57,322 bases of DNA, from the NCBI GenBank assembly GCA_016186045.1, contig JACPMJ010000007.1, positions 1-57,322 of the forward strand, written 5' to 3'. This document shows, in pieces, positions 36,226 through 45,438 of the stretch. Made by a program: the position numbers and the translations under genes. The notes under the pieces were generated by a model. The model saw nothing but the letters and a program-made list of their open reading frames with translations, searched no databases and was not told where the DNA came from. Positions within the stretch are counted from its first letter, which is position 1. Each line of letters opens with the position of its first letter. The DNA comes from Candidatus Uhrbacteria bacterium (GTDB lineage: Bacteria > Patescibacteriota > Patescibacteriia > JACQRZ01).

Positions 36226-37269
36226 TCATTCCCGGAACACAGTCTGGGATGACAATAGAAGTTTTGTAACCTCCCGCCACTGACTCACGGAAATTTCCTG
36301 CGCTCGCGCTTTTTCTTGTACATCCGCTTTCTGAAAAGCGCTCAACACATCTGTAAGCGGGATACGAAGTTTTTTTGAGATGCTCTGCGCGCACTGTTTT
36401 CGTTTCGCGGAAAATCCCGCGCGAACGATGGAGAAAAAGAACTTGTCATTCCGAACGGTCAGTGAGGAATCCCGTCGTTCTTTATCAACATCCTTAAACT
36501 TTTGCATATCACTCTCATTTCCTCCTCTGTCATTCCCGCCATCGAGCGGGAATCCAGTATTTGACGTTTTCCTTATAGCTCTGGATCCCCGATCAGAGCC
36601 TGTCCTCAACTTGATTGGGGATCGGGGATGACAATTCTTATACTGTTTAGAATCTTTCACCACCAGCCGCACCACCGCGCTGTCCACGTTTGGCTTGGGA
36701 AAAAAAGAATTTCTCGACACGGGAAATAGGATGCGCGCCTCCGCGTAATACTGCACAGATACCGCGAGTAGACTCATCTGTGGCGGTGATGCGGCGATGC
36801 GCTGTGCGACTTCTTTCTGCATAAGCAGTATCAATTCTTTGGGCCGTGGCGTATTTTCCAAAAACTTTCGTATGATCTGCGAGGTGATATGATACGGAAT
36901 ATTCGCAATCACGCGATATGCGCCGTCTTTTTTACCAAATATCGTATTTGGGATCGCGCGGATGTCGTCTTTCAGAAGTGTGATATTGTCATTCTCGTCT
37001 CCCCCTTTGTCATTCCCGCGAAAGCGGGAATCCAGTATCCAAAAAAGATGCGCATCTATCTCCACGGCAACCACTTTTTTCGCGCGAACAGCAAGCTCTG
37101 CCGTGAGCTCCCCGCTTCCGCTCCCGATCTCCACAATCGTATCCGTTTTTTTTATACCCGCCGCCTCAACTATTTTTCGTATGATATTTGTATCTATCAA
37201 AAAATTTTGTCCGCGCCGGTGCAGAGGCCGGACTCCTGATTCACGCAAAAATTGCATGGGGGTAGGCAT
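36226..37269 (-). CDS. rsmA: 16S rRNA dimethyladenosine transferase with two in-frame repeat-derived insertions
   Basis: HRRGQNFLIDTNIIRKIV, VEIGSGSGELTAELA, NIPYHITSQIIRKFL, FFPKPNVDSAVVRLV, FSAKRKQ. Start set at MPTPMQFL. Confidence 0.9.
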   Translation of the reverse strand: MPTPMQFLRESGVRPLHRRGQNFLIDTNIIRKIVEAAGIKKTDTIVEIGSGSGELTAELAVRAKKVVAVEIDAHLFWILDSRFRGNDKGGDENDNITLLKDDIRAIPNTIFGKKDGAYRVIANIPYHITSQIIRKFLENTPRPKELILLMQKEVAQRIAASPPQMSLLAVSVQYYAEARILFPVSRNSFFPKPNVDSAVVRLVVKDSKQYKNCHPRSPIKLRTGSDRGSRAIRKTSNTGFPLDGGNDRGGNESDMQKFKDVDKERRDSSLTVRNDKFFFSIVRAGFSAKRKQCAQSISKKLRIPLTDVLSAFQKADVQEKARAQEISVSQWREVTKLLLSSQTVFRE

Positions 37270-37308
37270 ATATTGACGTACTATCTTTATTTGTGTTATA
37301 CTCCCCTG

Positions 37309-37364
37309 TGTAGGAGTAATCCTACTAATCACGCGGTCCCGCTCAAAGCGGGATTTTCGCTTTT
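37309..37364 (+). ncRNA. Candidate small RNA
   Basis: TTGACG (37273) -18- TATACT (37297), then gtaggagtaatcctac and a terminator tcccgctcaaagcgggattttcgctttt. Confidence 0.45.
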
Positions 37365-38045
37365 CATATAGATTCTTTTACCTGTATAGAACTTCCCAAA
37401 ATCTATATATTTATCTTTAACGGCATGCAATTCTCCTGCCACCTTTCCACGCACACCGACGATACTGATTTTTTTACCTTTTATCTTCAGTCGTTCCAAC
37501 GGCGCCAATAAATCCGAGTCGCCAGAAAACAATATGATTCCCGTCACTTTTTCCATGTCATCAAGTATGTCCATAGTCATCTCAACGTCAAAATTACATT
37601 TTGGTTCTTTGATTATTATGCCTGACTTATTAAGCTCATCCATTAGTTCATAAATTTTTTTCTTAACACCACTATCAAACAGGGTCATTGTTCGTCGTTG
37701 AAAAAATAGACCCTCATTAATATTTTTTGAGATAAACTTCATTGATTTCGTCTTTAAAATTGCGCCTGTCATTTTGATACGCCTATGAAATGCTTCTGAA
37801 TTTTTTTGATCTCTTTCATTCAGACCATAATAAACTTTAATTTCTTTTATATTTGAGAAACTAAAAAGCTGTTTTATAACATCTTCCATGCGAAATCTCC
37901 ACCCCAAAACATCCTGCCAATGAAACATATTCGTTAAATCCAAATATGCGAAAATGGATGTTTCTTTAGATATCCATTCTAAATAATCTTTCCTAACTAT
38001 GGATGTATTAAAAATTTTTTGAGGAATATCCATATTTCTTATCAC
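37329..38045 (-). CDS. NYN domain (LabA/DUF88-like) protein
   Basis: IFAYLDLTNMFHWQ, KEIKVYYGLNERDQ, NFDVEMTMDILDD, GIILFSGDSDLLAPLERLKIKGKKISIVGVRG. Confidence 0.85.
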   Translation of the reverse strand: MIRNMDIPQKIFNTSIVRKDYLEWISKETSIFAYLDLTNMFHWQDVLGWRFRMEDVIKQLFSFSNIKEIKVYYGLNERDQKNSEAFHRRIKMTGAILKTKSMKFISKNINEGLFFQRRTMTLFDSGVKKKIYELMDELNKSGIIIKEPKCNFDVEMTMDILDDMEKVTGIILFSGDSDLLAPLERLKIKGKKISIVGVRGKVAGELHAVKDKYIDFGKFYTGKRIYMKSENPALSGTA

Positions 38046-38051
38046 TGCTCT

Positions 38052-39254
38052 CTACGCATGCCTCCTTCCATTCAGCACAAAATACAGCGCGGTAAAGATG
38101 CCACCAAGGAAAAACGCAAAGTCCCAGCGGCCGGGAAAAAAATAAAACACCAACACACATAATCCCGCGGCAAGAATCTTTCCCACCGTGAGACTCATTT
38201 CAAAAAAAATCACCGTACGAACGATGGAGTGGCGCGTGGCATAGTCATACAGTCCGCTAAACAGTGGAACTGTGAGTATGTTTTTTGAAGTCCGCGAGAA
38301 AAAATCCACCAGAAATACACTCGCGCCTCCGCGCGCAAAAAACCGCATCATCCACCCAAGCGCATAGAGCGCGGTACCTGCCTGAAGCACGCTTTTTCTA
38401 TCTTTGAGGTCTGCCATACGCCCGGCATACAGCGTCACCAATGCCGTGACGAGCGAAGACAGCGCCACAATGCCGCCCGCCTGCACAATATTTCCTACCG
38501 CGACATAGATGAAAATAGGCCAGACAGTAAGCACGATCAGCTCCTCGCCAAACCCAAGGTATCCCACAAAATACCTGCGATTTTCTTTTGCGATGAGAGA
38601 CTGGTATGCCTCGCGGTATTGGAATTGCGACGGAGTAAACTCCTCCCGAGAAAGCAAGAGTGGCAAAGTGGATAACAAAATGGTCACACACATGAATATA
38701 AACAGCGTCGGAAACCCGAAAAAATTCACGATAATACCCCCAATAAGCGGGCCGAAAATAAATGCGGCAGAGTCAAAAACAGTCAAAATACCAATATCCC
38801 TTCCCCGTTCGCCGTATTGGCTGAAAAACGCGAAATCCGCATGGTACCCGGGCCAAAAAAACGTCTTTTGAAACGCGAGCGCGATGATGGAAAGATAAAA
38901 AAACACCGGATGTGACGGAATGGCAATGAGAAAAATAAGGTAGAGTATGAGGATAAGGGATCCGATAATCATGCTGTGGCTAAACCCTTTTTGTTTTGCG
39001 ACTTTTCCACCCAATGGCATGATAAAAAAATACAGCACATATACTGCAAAATAAAAAAACATGATCTTGTGCAGCGGAAAACCTATCGTATACAGATACA
39101 CCGGCTCAAAAAGCATCGCCGCCGCGAGCGCAAAATTTAATATGGTTATGGAAAGATAAAATTCTTTGAGCTTGTGCGGAACACGAGATGGAAAAAAGCT
39201 CCGCTCAAAGCAAAGAAGTGAGGAGACGAGTCGTTTGAGATCGGTATGAAGCAT
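38052..39254 (-). CDS. MFS transporter
   Basis: 400 aa, ~12 TM segments; GRMADLKDRKSVLQAG resembles the MFS loop motif. Confidence 0.85.
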   Translation of the reverse strand: MLHTDLKRLVSSLLCFERSFFPSRVPHKLKEFYLSITILNFALAAAMLFEPVYLYTIGFPLHKIMFFYFAVYVLYFFIMPLGGKVAKQKGFSHSMIIGSLILILYLIFLIAIPSHPVFFYLSIIALAFQKTFFWPGYHADFAFFSQYGERGRDIGILTVFDSAAFIFGPLIGGIIVNFFGFPTLFIFMCVTILLSTLPLLLSREEFTPSQFQYREAYQSLIAKENRRYFVGYLGFGEELIVLTVWPIFIYVAVGNIVQAGGIVALSSLVTALVTLYAGRMADLKDRKSVLQAGTALYALGWMMRFFARGGASVFLVDFFSRTSKNILTVPLFSGLYDYATRHSIVRTVIFFEMSLTVGKILAAGLCVLVFYFFPGRWDFAFFLGGIFTALYFVLNGRRHA

Positions 39255-39258
39255 AGTC

Positions 39259-39278
39259 AGTACTCAGTACTGAGTACT
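39259..39278. repeat. Perfect 20-bp palindrome AGTACTCAGTACTGAGTACT
   Basis: Self-complementary; a related agtactgagtact at 39374-39386, both in the divergent MFS/phosphomannomutase intergenic region. Confidence 0.8.
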
Positions 39279-39390
39279 TGGTTGTTAGTACTCGATAATA
39301 ATAAAGATTATTTTTGACGCAACGTAATGATGTGATACTCTACTATTATAACATACGCAACAACTGAGAACTAAGTACTGAGTACTCTAT

Positions 39391-40764
39391 ATGTCCATCT
39401 TCAAAGCATACGACATCCGCGGAACGGTGCCGAATGAAATAAACGAAACCGTTGCGGAGCGTTTTGGAAAAGCATACGCGGAATTTCTCATAGCAAAAAA
39501 TAGTGACGCAAAAAAACCGCTCTCCATCGCCGTTGGTATGGATAACCGCATATCCTCTCCCGCGCTTCATGCACAAGTCATCCGCGCCATGCGTGAAAGC
39601 GACATCAATGTCGTGGATATCGGGCTTTGCTCCACGCCATTTTATTATTTCGCCGTTTCATATCTGGGACTTGATGGCGGCATTATGGTAACCGCATCGC
39701 ATAATCCGCCTCAATATAATGGGTTCAAGCCGGTACTTGCTCGTGCGGCTCCATTAGGAAGCGAGTCCGGGCTGAAAGATATAGAGGCGATGTATGAAAA
39801 AATACCTGTCATTCCCGACCTGATCAGAAATCCAGTATTAGGCACCCTCTCCTCGCGCGACATATTAGGCGAATATATTGACGCGAATCTTGCCTTTGCT
39901 CCGCCTGCGGATATGCAGGACCTCACGGTGACAGTGGATGTGGGAAACGGCGTCTCTTCACTCATGTGCGCAGCGCTGTTTGACCGGCTCTCCTGCAAAC
40001 TCATTCCTTTATATTTTGAATTGGACGGAACGTTTCCAAATCACATGCCAAATCCGCTTATTGAGGAAAATATCAAGACGTTGAAAAAAACAGTGCGAGA
40101 AAAACACGCGAGTCTTGGCATCGCGTTTGACGCGGATGGCGACCGCTCCATATTTGTGGATGAGCGCGGAGAAACAATACCGGCCGATCTGATGACCGCG
40201 TTGGTTGGGCGCGAACTTCTCGCCCTCTATCCGCATGAACATATTCTCTATGACCTCCGCTCAAGCTGGGCGGTGAAAGAAGCCATCGCGGCCGCAGGCG
40301 GCACACCATCCATCTGTCGCGTGGGACATGCATTTATCAAAAAGCAAATGATGGATGAACACGCGCTCTTTGCCGGCGAGGTATCCGGACATTTTTATCT
40401 GCGGTTTGCTAATTTTGGATATTTTGAGGCGCCGCTCGTAGTCACGCTTCTTGTGCTCAATCTTATGGCACGCACAGGAAAGCCACTCTCAGAACTTGTT
40501 CAACCATTGAGGACGTATTTTTCAACGGGAGAGATAAATTTTGAAGTTGCAGATAAGGCGGTGATACTGAAAACCATAGAGACACGCTACGCGGATGCAA
40601 AGAGTATCGCGCATCTTGATGGCGTGAGTATTGAATACGATGACTGGTGGTGCAACGTCCGCGCCTCAAACACTGAAAATCTTTTACGCTTGAATCTGGA
40701 GGCAAAGACGGAAAATTTGCGCGATGAAAAACTCGCGGAGGTACAAAATATAATCCAAAAATAA
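39391..40764 (+). CDS. manB: Phosphomannomutase/phosphoglucomutase
   Basis: FKAYDIRGTVP, VTASHNPPQYNGFK, AFDADGDRSIFVDERGE, GEVSGHFYLR. Confidence 0.92.
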   Translation: MSIFKAYDIRGTVPNEINETVAERFGKAYAEFLIAKNSDAKKPLSIAVGMDNRISSPALHAQVIRAMRESDINVVDIGLCSTPFYYFAVSYLGLDGGIMVTASHNPPQYNGFKPVLARAAPLGSESGLKDIEAMYEKIPVIPDLIRNPVLGTLSSRDILGEYIDANLAFAPPADMQDLTVTVDVGNGVSSLMCAALFDRLSCKLIPLYFELDGTFPNHMPNPLIEENIKTLKKTVREKHASLGIAFDADGDRSIFVDERGETIPADLMTALVGRELLALYPHEHILYDLRSSWAVKEAIAAAGGTPSICRVGHAFIKKQMMDEHALFAGEVSGHFYLRFANFGYFEAPLVVTLLVLNLMARTGKPLSELVQPLRTYFSTGEINFEVADKAVILKTIETRYADAKSIAHLDGVSIEYDDWWCNVRASNTENLLRLNLEAKTENLRDEKLAEVQNIIQK

Positions 40765-40767
40765 TCT

Positions 40768-41586
40768 ATGAACATCGGTATTTTTGACTCGGGATTCGGC
40801 GGACTCACCATACTCAAAGCAATTTCAAAACTTCTTCCGCACTATTCCTACATCTATCTGGGAGATAACGCCCGCTCTCCCTACGGCGACCGCTCTGCGG
40901 ACCGCATCTATGAATTCACGCGCCAAGGCGTGGAATTTCTTTTCAAAAAAGATTGCAAGCTTGTCATCTTGGCATGCAATACCGCCTCCGCGCTCGCGCT
41001 CCGAAAACTTCAACAGGAGTGGCTTATCAAAAATTATCCTGACCGGCGAATTCTTGGCATTATCATCCCTGTAGTAGAAGCGCTCGCGCCGATACAGACA
41101 AAAAAACAAAAACGCGTAGGTGTCATAGGAACGCGCGCCACTATTCTTTCCAATGCGTATAAAAAAGAAAGTGAGAAACGCGGCGGCGCACTCCATGAGC
41201 TCATCCAACAGGCGTGTCCGTTACTCGTGCCACTCATTGAAGAGGGATGGCACAAGACTCCTCCTGCTGCGATGATCATAAAAAAATACATCCGCCCGCT
41301 CAAACTCAAACAGGTGAATGTACTTGTGCTCGGATGCACGCACTATCCGCTGATAAAGGAAAAAATCCAGAGTGTTATAGGAAAAAATGTGCGGCTTATC
41401 GATCCGGGGAGCGTGGTGGCGCACTCGCTCAAATCGTATCTTTCACGACACGCGGAGATTGAGTCTGCACTTACGAAAAATTCTCACCTTGCATTTTTCA
41501 CTACGGACGCATCAGAGCGCGTCGCCTCCCTCGCCTCGCGATTTTGGGGATCGCATATCTCGTTTGAGCTTGCGAAAGTGGAGTAA
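40768..41586 (+). CDS. murI: Glutamate racemase
   Basis: IGIFDSGFGGLTILKAI, YLGDNARSPYGDRS, ILACNTASALAL, LGCTHYPLIKEKI. Confidence 0.95.
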   Translation: MNIGIFDSGFGGLTILKAISKLLPHYSYIYLGDNARSPYGDRSADRIYEFTRQGVEFLFKKDCKLVILACNTASALALRKLQQEWLIKNYPDRRILGIIIPVVEALAPIQTKKQKRVGVIGTRATILSNAYKKESEKRGGALHELIQQACPLLVPLIEEGWHKTPPAAMIIKKYIRPLKLKQVNVLVLGCTHYPLIKEKIQSVIGKNVRLIDPGSVVAHSLKSYLSRHAEIESALTKNSHLAFFTTDASERVASLASRFWGSHISFELAKVE

Positions 41587-41626
41587 TAAAAAAAGAGCGC
41601 ATATACACGCTCTTTTTTTATTACTT
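41586..41626. terminator. Bidirectional terminator between murI and trpS
   Basis: aaaaaaagagcgcatatacacgctctttttttatt between convergent genes. Confidence 0.85.
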
Positions 41627-42613
41627 ACTATCTCCCCTCCCCAACCCAACCGCATCTCGCACCTCTGCAAAGGTTTTACTCGCGATCTTTTTTGCCCGCT
41701 TCGCGCCGTCATCCAAAATACTATTTAACAGCTTCTCATCACTGCGAAACTTTTTGTATTTTTTTTGAAACGTCCCAAGAAATTCACAGATCGCGTCCGC
41801 CAAACCTTCTTTGAATTCTTTATACCCCTTCCCCTCATATTTTTTTTCAATATCAGAAATAGGCGTATCCGTAAGCGCGGAATAGATCGTGATAAGATTT
41901 GAGACCGCCGGCTTTTTTTCGCCGAAAATAATCTCCCGCCCGGAGTCTGTCACCGCGTGTTTTATCTTATCTCGCGCCTCATCAATCGTATCCGTAAGAA
42001 GAATATAGTTATATGCGCTGGACGCGGTCTTTGCCATTTTCTTTGTCGGATCATCGAGTCCCATGATGCGAGCGCCAAACTTGTGCAGTACGCCTTCGGG
42101 TATCGGAAACACCTCTCCAAATTGCGCGTTGAATCTGCGCGCAAGTTCGCGAGTAATTTCCATATGTTGCATCTGATCATGGCCAATCGGAACATGCGTC
42201 GCTTTATAGAGTAAAATATCCGCCGCCATCAACACGGGATAATCAAAAAGCGCCGCATTGATATTTTTCGCATCCTCTTTACTCTTTTCCTTGAACTGAT
42301 GCATGAGCTTGAGCTCTGATACCTTCGCAAGAGAATTCAATATCCATGTGAGCTGTGTATGCTCAGCCACCTCGGACTGCACAAAAAGAATATGCCTTTC
42401 AAAATCCACGCCTGCCGCAAGATACGTCGCCGCGACATCAAGCGTCAGCGTACGCAGTTTTGCCGGAACATGACGCACCGTGATTGCATGTAAATCCACA
42501 ATACAAAATACGCATGGATACTCTTTTTGCAAAGAGATCCACTGTTTGATGGAGCCGATATAGTTCCCAATGTGTAGCGTGCCCGTGGGCTGTACGCCGG
42601 AAAAAACAAGCAT
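41621..42613 (-). CDS. trpS: Tryptophanyl-tRNA synthetase
   Basis: FSGVQPTGTLHIGNYIGSI, LMAADILLYKATHVPIGHDQMQHMEITRELA, KKMAKTASSAYN. Confidence 0.95.
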   Translation of the reverse strand: MLVFSGVQPTGTLHIGNYIGSIKQWISLQKEYPCVFCIVDLHAITVRHVPAKLRTLTLDVAATYLAAGVDFERHILFVQSEVAEHTQLTWILNSLAKVSELKLMHQFKEKSKEDAKNINAALFDYPVLMAADILLYKATHVPIGHDQMQHMEITRELARRFNAQFGEVFPIPEGVLHKFGARIMGLDDPTKKMAKTASSAYNYILLTDTIDEARDKIKHAVTDSGREIIFGEKKPAVSNLITIYSALTDTPISDIEKKYEGKGYKEFKEGLADAICEFLGTFQKKYKKFRSDEKLLNSILDDGAKRAKKIASKTFAEVRDAVGLGRGDSK

Positions 42614-42618
42614 AAAAA

Positions 42619-43128
42619 TTACCGAATAGCCGCATGGTGCTCAAGTATCTCAATTCTCTGTTCAAGACGATCATATTTCCCCCTTAACGCCACAAGCTCT
42701 GTGTCAAGGTTTTCATGAAGTTTTATAAACCCATCCATATGCGTTGCGAGTCTGTTCTCTGTTTCGCGAAGCTCATCTTTTGTCGCCATCTGCTCACGCA
42801 TATACTGCTTCATTCCCACTACTTCTGCCACTAACCGATCTTGCGTCTCCTCAAAACGATTTTGCTTCGCATCCATGCCACCTATCTTCGCATCCATGCC
42901 ACCTATCTTCGCATCCATGCCACCTATCTTCGCATCCATGCTGGCAATTTTTTCTGCAAGCAAATCTTGTGTTTCTTCAAAACTGTTTTGCCGCGCACTG
43001 AAACCACCTATCTTCGCATCCATATCAGCAACCCTCACCACTAACCGATCTTGCGTTTCTTCAAAACTGTTTTGCTTCGCCTCAATACTGTCAAGTTTCG
43101 CTACTATTTTTTCTAATATTTTTTCCAT
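42619..43128 (-). CDS. Coiled-coil protein with MDAKIGG tandem repeats
   Basis: IGGMDAKIGGMDAKIGGMDAK; 21-bp tandem DNA repeat around 42869-42940. Confidence 0.75.
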   Translation of the reverse strand: MEKILEKIVAKLDSIEAKQNSFEETQDRLVVRVADMDAKIGGFSARQNSFEETQDLLAEKIASMDAKIGGMDAKIGGMDAKIGGMDAKQNRFEETQDRLVAEVVGMKQYMREQMATKDELRETENRLATHMDGFIKLHENLDTELVALRGKYDRLEQRIEILEHHAAIR

Positions 43129-43192
43129 ACAATACTTATTATGCTGTATAGTTCTATTGTACGTTACCTATTATGCGCGTCAACTCGCCTTC

Positions 43193-45085
43193 CTACACCC
43201 GTATAATCACAGGAAGTACCATAGGACGCTTTTCTGTCTTGTGAAACAGGAACTGTCCCACGTCATCCCGTATCTTATTGCGCACCGGCACCCAATTCGC
43301 GATGTCTGCCACGTTATTTTCCGATATCAACTTGCGTATCAGCATACGCACGTCATTCATGAGCCGTTCCGCTCCCTTGATGTAAATAAAACCGCGGGAG
43401 ATGATGTCCGGCGACGCGGCAAGCACGCCCTCCTTGTCTATGGTCGCGATAATCACCATCATGCCGTCTTCTGCCAATACCTGCCTGTCCCGCAAAACGA
43501 CACTTCCCACATCTCCCACGCCAAGACCGTCCACCATCACATAATCGCAGTCAAGTTTCACGGGAAGAAGCCTGCCTTGACCCGCATGATTAAATTCCAT
43601 GACCTGTCCATTGTCCAATACGAATACATTTTTTTCATCCCATCCCATCTGATATGCGATCTCCGCGTGATGCACCAGCATGAACCGTTCACCGTGGATG
43701 GGTAAAAAATATTTTGGCCGCACCAATCCAAGCATGAGTTTCATCTCCTCTCGGTATGCATGGCCTGATGTATGCACGTCAAACATTTTGTTGTAAATCA
43801 CATTCGCGCCAAGGCTGTATAAATTATTCATAAGATTCATCACCGCGCGCTCGTTGCCCGGAATAGGCGACGAAGACAAAATCACCGTATCGCCTTTTTG
43901 AATTTTTACATGGCGATGCTCTCCGCGCGACATGCGGCCCAATGCGGACGTCTCCTGTCCCTGGCTTCCCGTGGAGACGATCACAAGCCGATTGTCCGGA
44001 TAATTTCGTATCTGATCGATCTTAACCACTACGCCGCGCGGCACCTTGAGATTCCCAAACTCCACCGCCGTGGCAAGCGTCTTTTCCATGCTCATGCCGG
44101 AAATCGCTACTTTGCGGTTCAAAGCAGACGCGGCATTGATGATCTGCTGGACGCGGCTTACCAATGACGCAAATGTCGCCACGATGATTCTACCTTCCGC
44201 TTTCCTGAAAAGCTGTTCTAAATTGTTTTCTATCTCTTTTTCAGACTGGCAAAATCCCGGCCGCTCCGAATTGGTGCTGTCCGAGCACAAAAGAAGCACA
44301 CCTTCGCCGCCAAATTTTGCAAGTTTCCAAAACTCCGTAGGTAACTGGTCCTGCGGCGTGTGGTCAAATTTCCAATCGCCGGTATGCACCACGGTTCCCA
44401 CTGGCGTGTGCACCGCAATGCCTACGCTATCCGGAATATTATGATTCACGCGAAAGAACGACACCTTAAACACGCCCATCTGAAGAATATCTTCAGGATT
44501 GATAACTGTAAGATTGGTATGGCGCACCAGATTGAACTCCTCCAAGCGGTCGCGAATCATGCCAATGGTCAGCTGTGTTGCATAGATCGTGGGAAATCCC
44601 AGATCTTTCACGTAATACGGAATTGCTCCGGTATGGTCAAGATGGCCATGCGTGATAAACACTCCGCGGAGCTTATGACGATTCTGTTTGACATAATCAA
44701 TTTTGGGAAGCACAAAATCAATGCCCGGCATTCCCTGAATGGGGAACATGAGTCCCATGTCGATGATAATCATATCCTTGCCGTATTCCAAAAGCATCAT
44801 GTTCCGTCCAAACTCGCTCAAGCCACCCAAAGGAATAACTTTCAGTTTTTCTCCTGTGCCAAATACATGCGATACCTGTGGCGCGTGATATACACGCTCT
44901 GCAGGAGGCATGGGATGCCGTGTGCCATGATGTCGTCTCACACCTCTGCGCTGACGGCCCTTACCGCCGCCCTTTGAGGGAAGTGGATGATGCGCAAGAG
45001 GCCCTTGCGCGCCTGATTTCATTTCCATACTAATATCACTTCTATTAAGAATAAGCTGCGCAGAAGCATGCGATGCGTTCTGCAT
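43193..45085 (-). CDS. rnj: Ribonuclease J
   Basis: GGLSEFGRNMMLLEYGKDMIIIDMGLMFP, FITHGHLDHTGAIPY, HTGDWKFDHTP, HTSGHAYREEMKLML, FLPIHGERFMLVHHAE. Confidence 0.95.
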   Translation of the reverse strand: MQNASHASAQLILNRSDISMEMKSGAQGPLAHHPLPSKGGGKGRQRRGVRRHHGTRHPMPPAERVYHAPQVSHVFGTGEKLKVIPLGGLSEFGRNMMLLEYGKDMIIIDMGLMFPIQGMPGIDFVLPKIDYVKQNRHKLRGVFITHGHLDHTGAIPYYVKDLGFPTIYATQLTIGMIRDRLEEFNLVRHTNLTVINPEDILQMGVFKVSFFRVNHNIPDSVGIAVHTPVGTVVHTGDWKFDHTPQDQLPTEFWKLAKFGGEGVLLLCSDSTNSERPGFCQSEKEIENNLEQLFRKAEGRIIVATFASLVSRVQQIINAASALNRKVAISGMSMEKTLATAVEFGNLKVPRGVVVKIDQIRNYPDNRLVIVSTGSQGQETSALGRMSRGEHRHVKIQKGDTVILSSSPIPGNERAVMNLMNNLYSLGANVIYNKMFDVHTSGHAYREEMKLMLGLVRPKYFLPIHGERFMLVHHAEIAYQMGWDEKNVFVLDNGQVMEFNHAGQGRLLPVKLDCDYVMVDGLGVGDVGSVVLRDRQVLAEDGMMVIIATIDKEGVLAASPDIISRGFIYIKGAERLMNDVRMLIRKLISENNVADIANWVPVRNKIRDDVGQFLFHKTEKRPMVLPVIIRV

Positions 45086-45218
45086 TTTTTTATAAATGTA
45101 AATATACAGTCATTTGCCCCTCGTCCTCCCTTAATTTAAAGACGAGTCCTTACAATATGCTAAAAATGCTTTTTGTAGATATTCTAAAGACATAAGGCAG
45201 ATTCAGAATCAAATTAAA

Positions 45219-45276
45219 GGAGGACGAGAGGATTCGAACCTCCATGGCCTTGCGGCCGATAGCTCCTTCATCCTCC
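45219..45276 (-). pseudogene. 58-nt truncated tRNA-like gene without D or anticodon arms
   Basis: GGAGGATG-...-GGCC-GCAA-GGCC-..GGAGGTTCGAATCCTCT-CGTCCTCC: paired acceptor, T arm and variable-arm-like hairpin only. Confidence 0.6.
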
Positions 45277-45282
45277 CATATT

Positions 45283-45340
45283 TGCCGCGAGTGGGAGTCG
45301 AACCCACACATCCTTACGGATACATGGCCCTGAACCCATG
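45283..45340 (-). pseudogene. 5'-truncated tRNA-Leu-like gene (CAG loop, variable arm, T arm and 3' acceptor strand)
   Basis: CATGG-GTTCAGGG-CCATG, ATCCGTAAGGAT, GTGGGTTCGACTCCCAC, TCGCGGC-A; no matching GCCGCGA 5' strand or D arm upstream. Confidence 0.65.
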
Positions 45341-45354
45341 CCCCTCCTTATCAA

Positions 45355-45438
45355 TGCCCCTAAGAGGATTCGAACCTCTAAGGGATTTCTCCCACATGGT
45401 TCTGAACCATGCGCGTATGCCAATTCCGCCATAGGGGC
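45355..45438 (-). tRNA. tRNA-Leu (anticodon CAG)
   Basis: GCCCCTA...CATGG-TTCAGAA-CCATG...AGAGGTTCGAATCCTCT-TAGGGGC-A. Confidence 0.92.
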
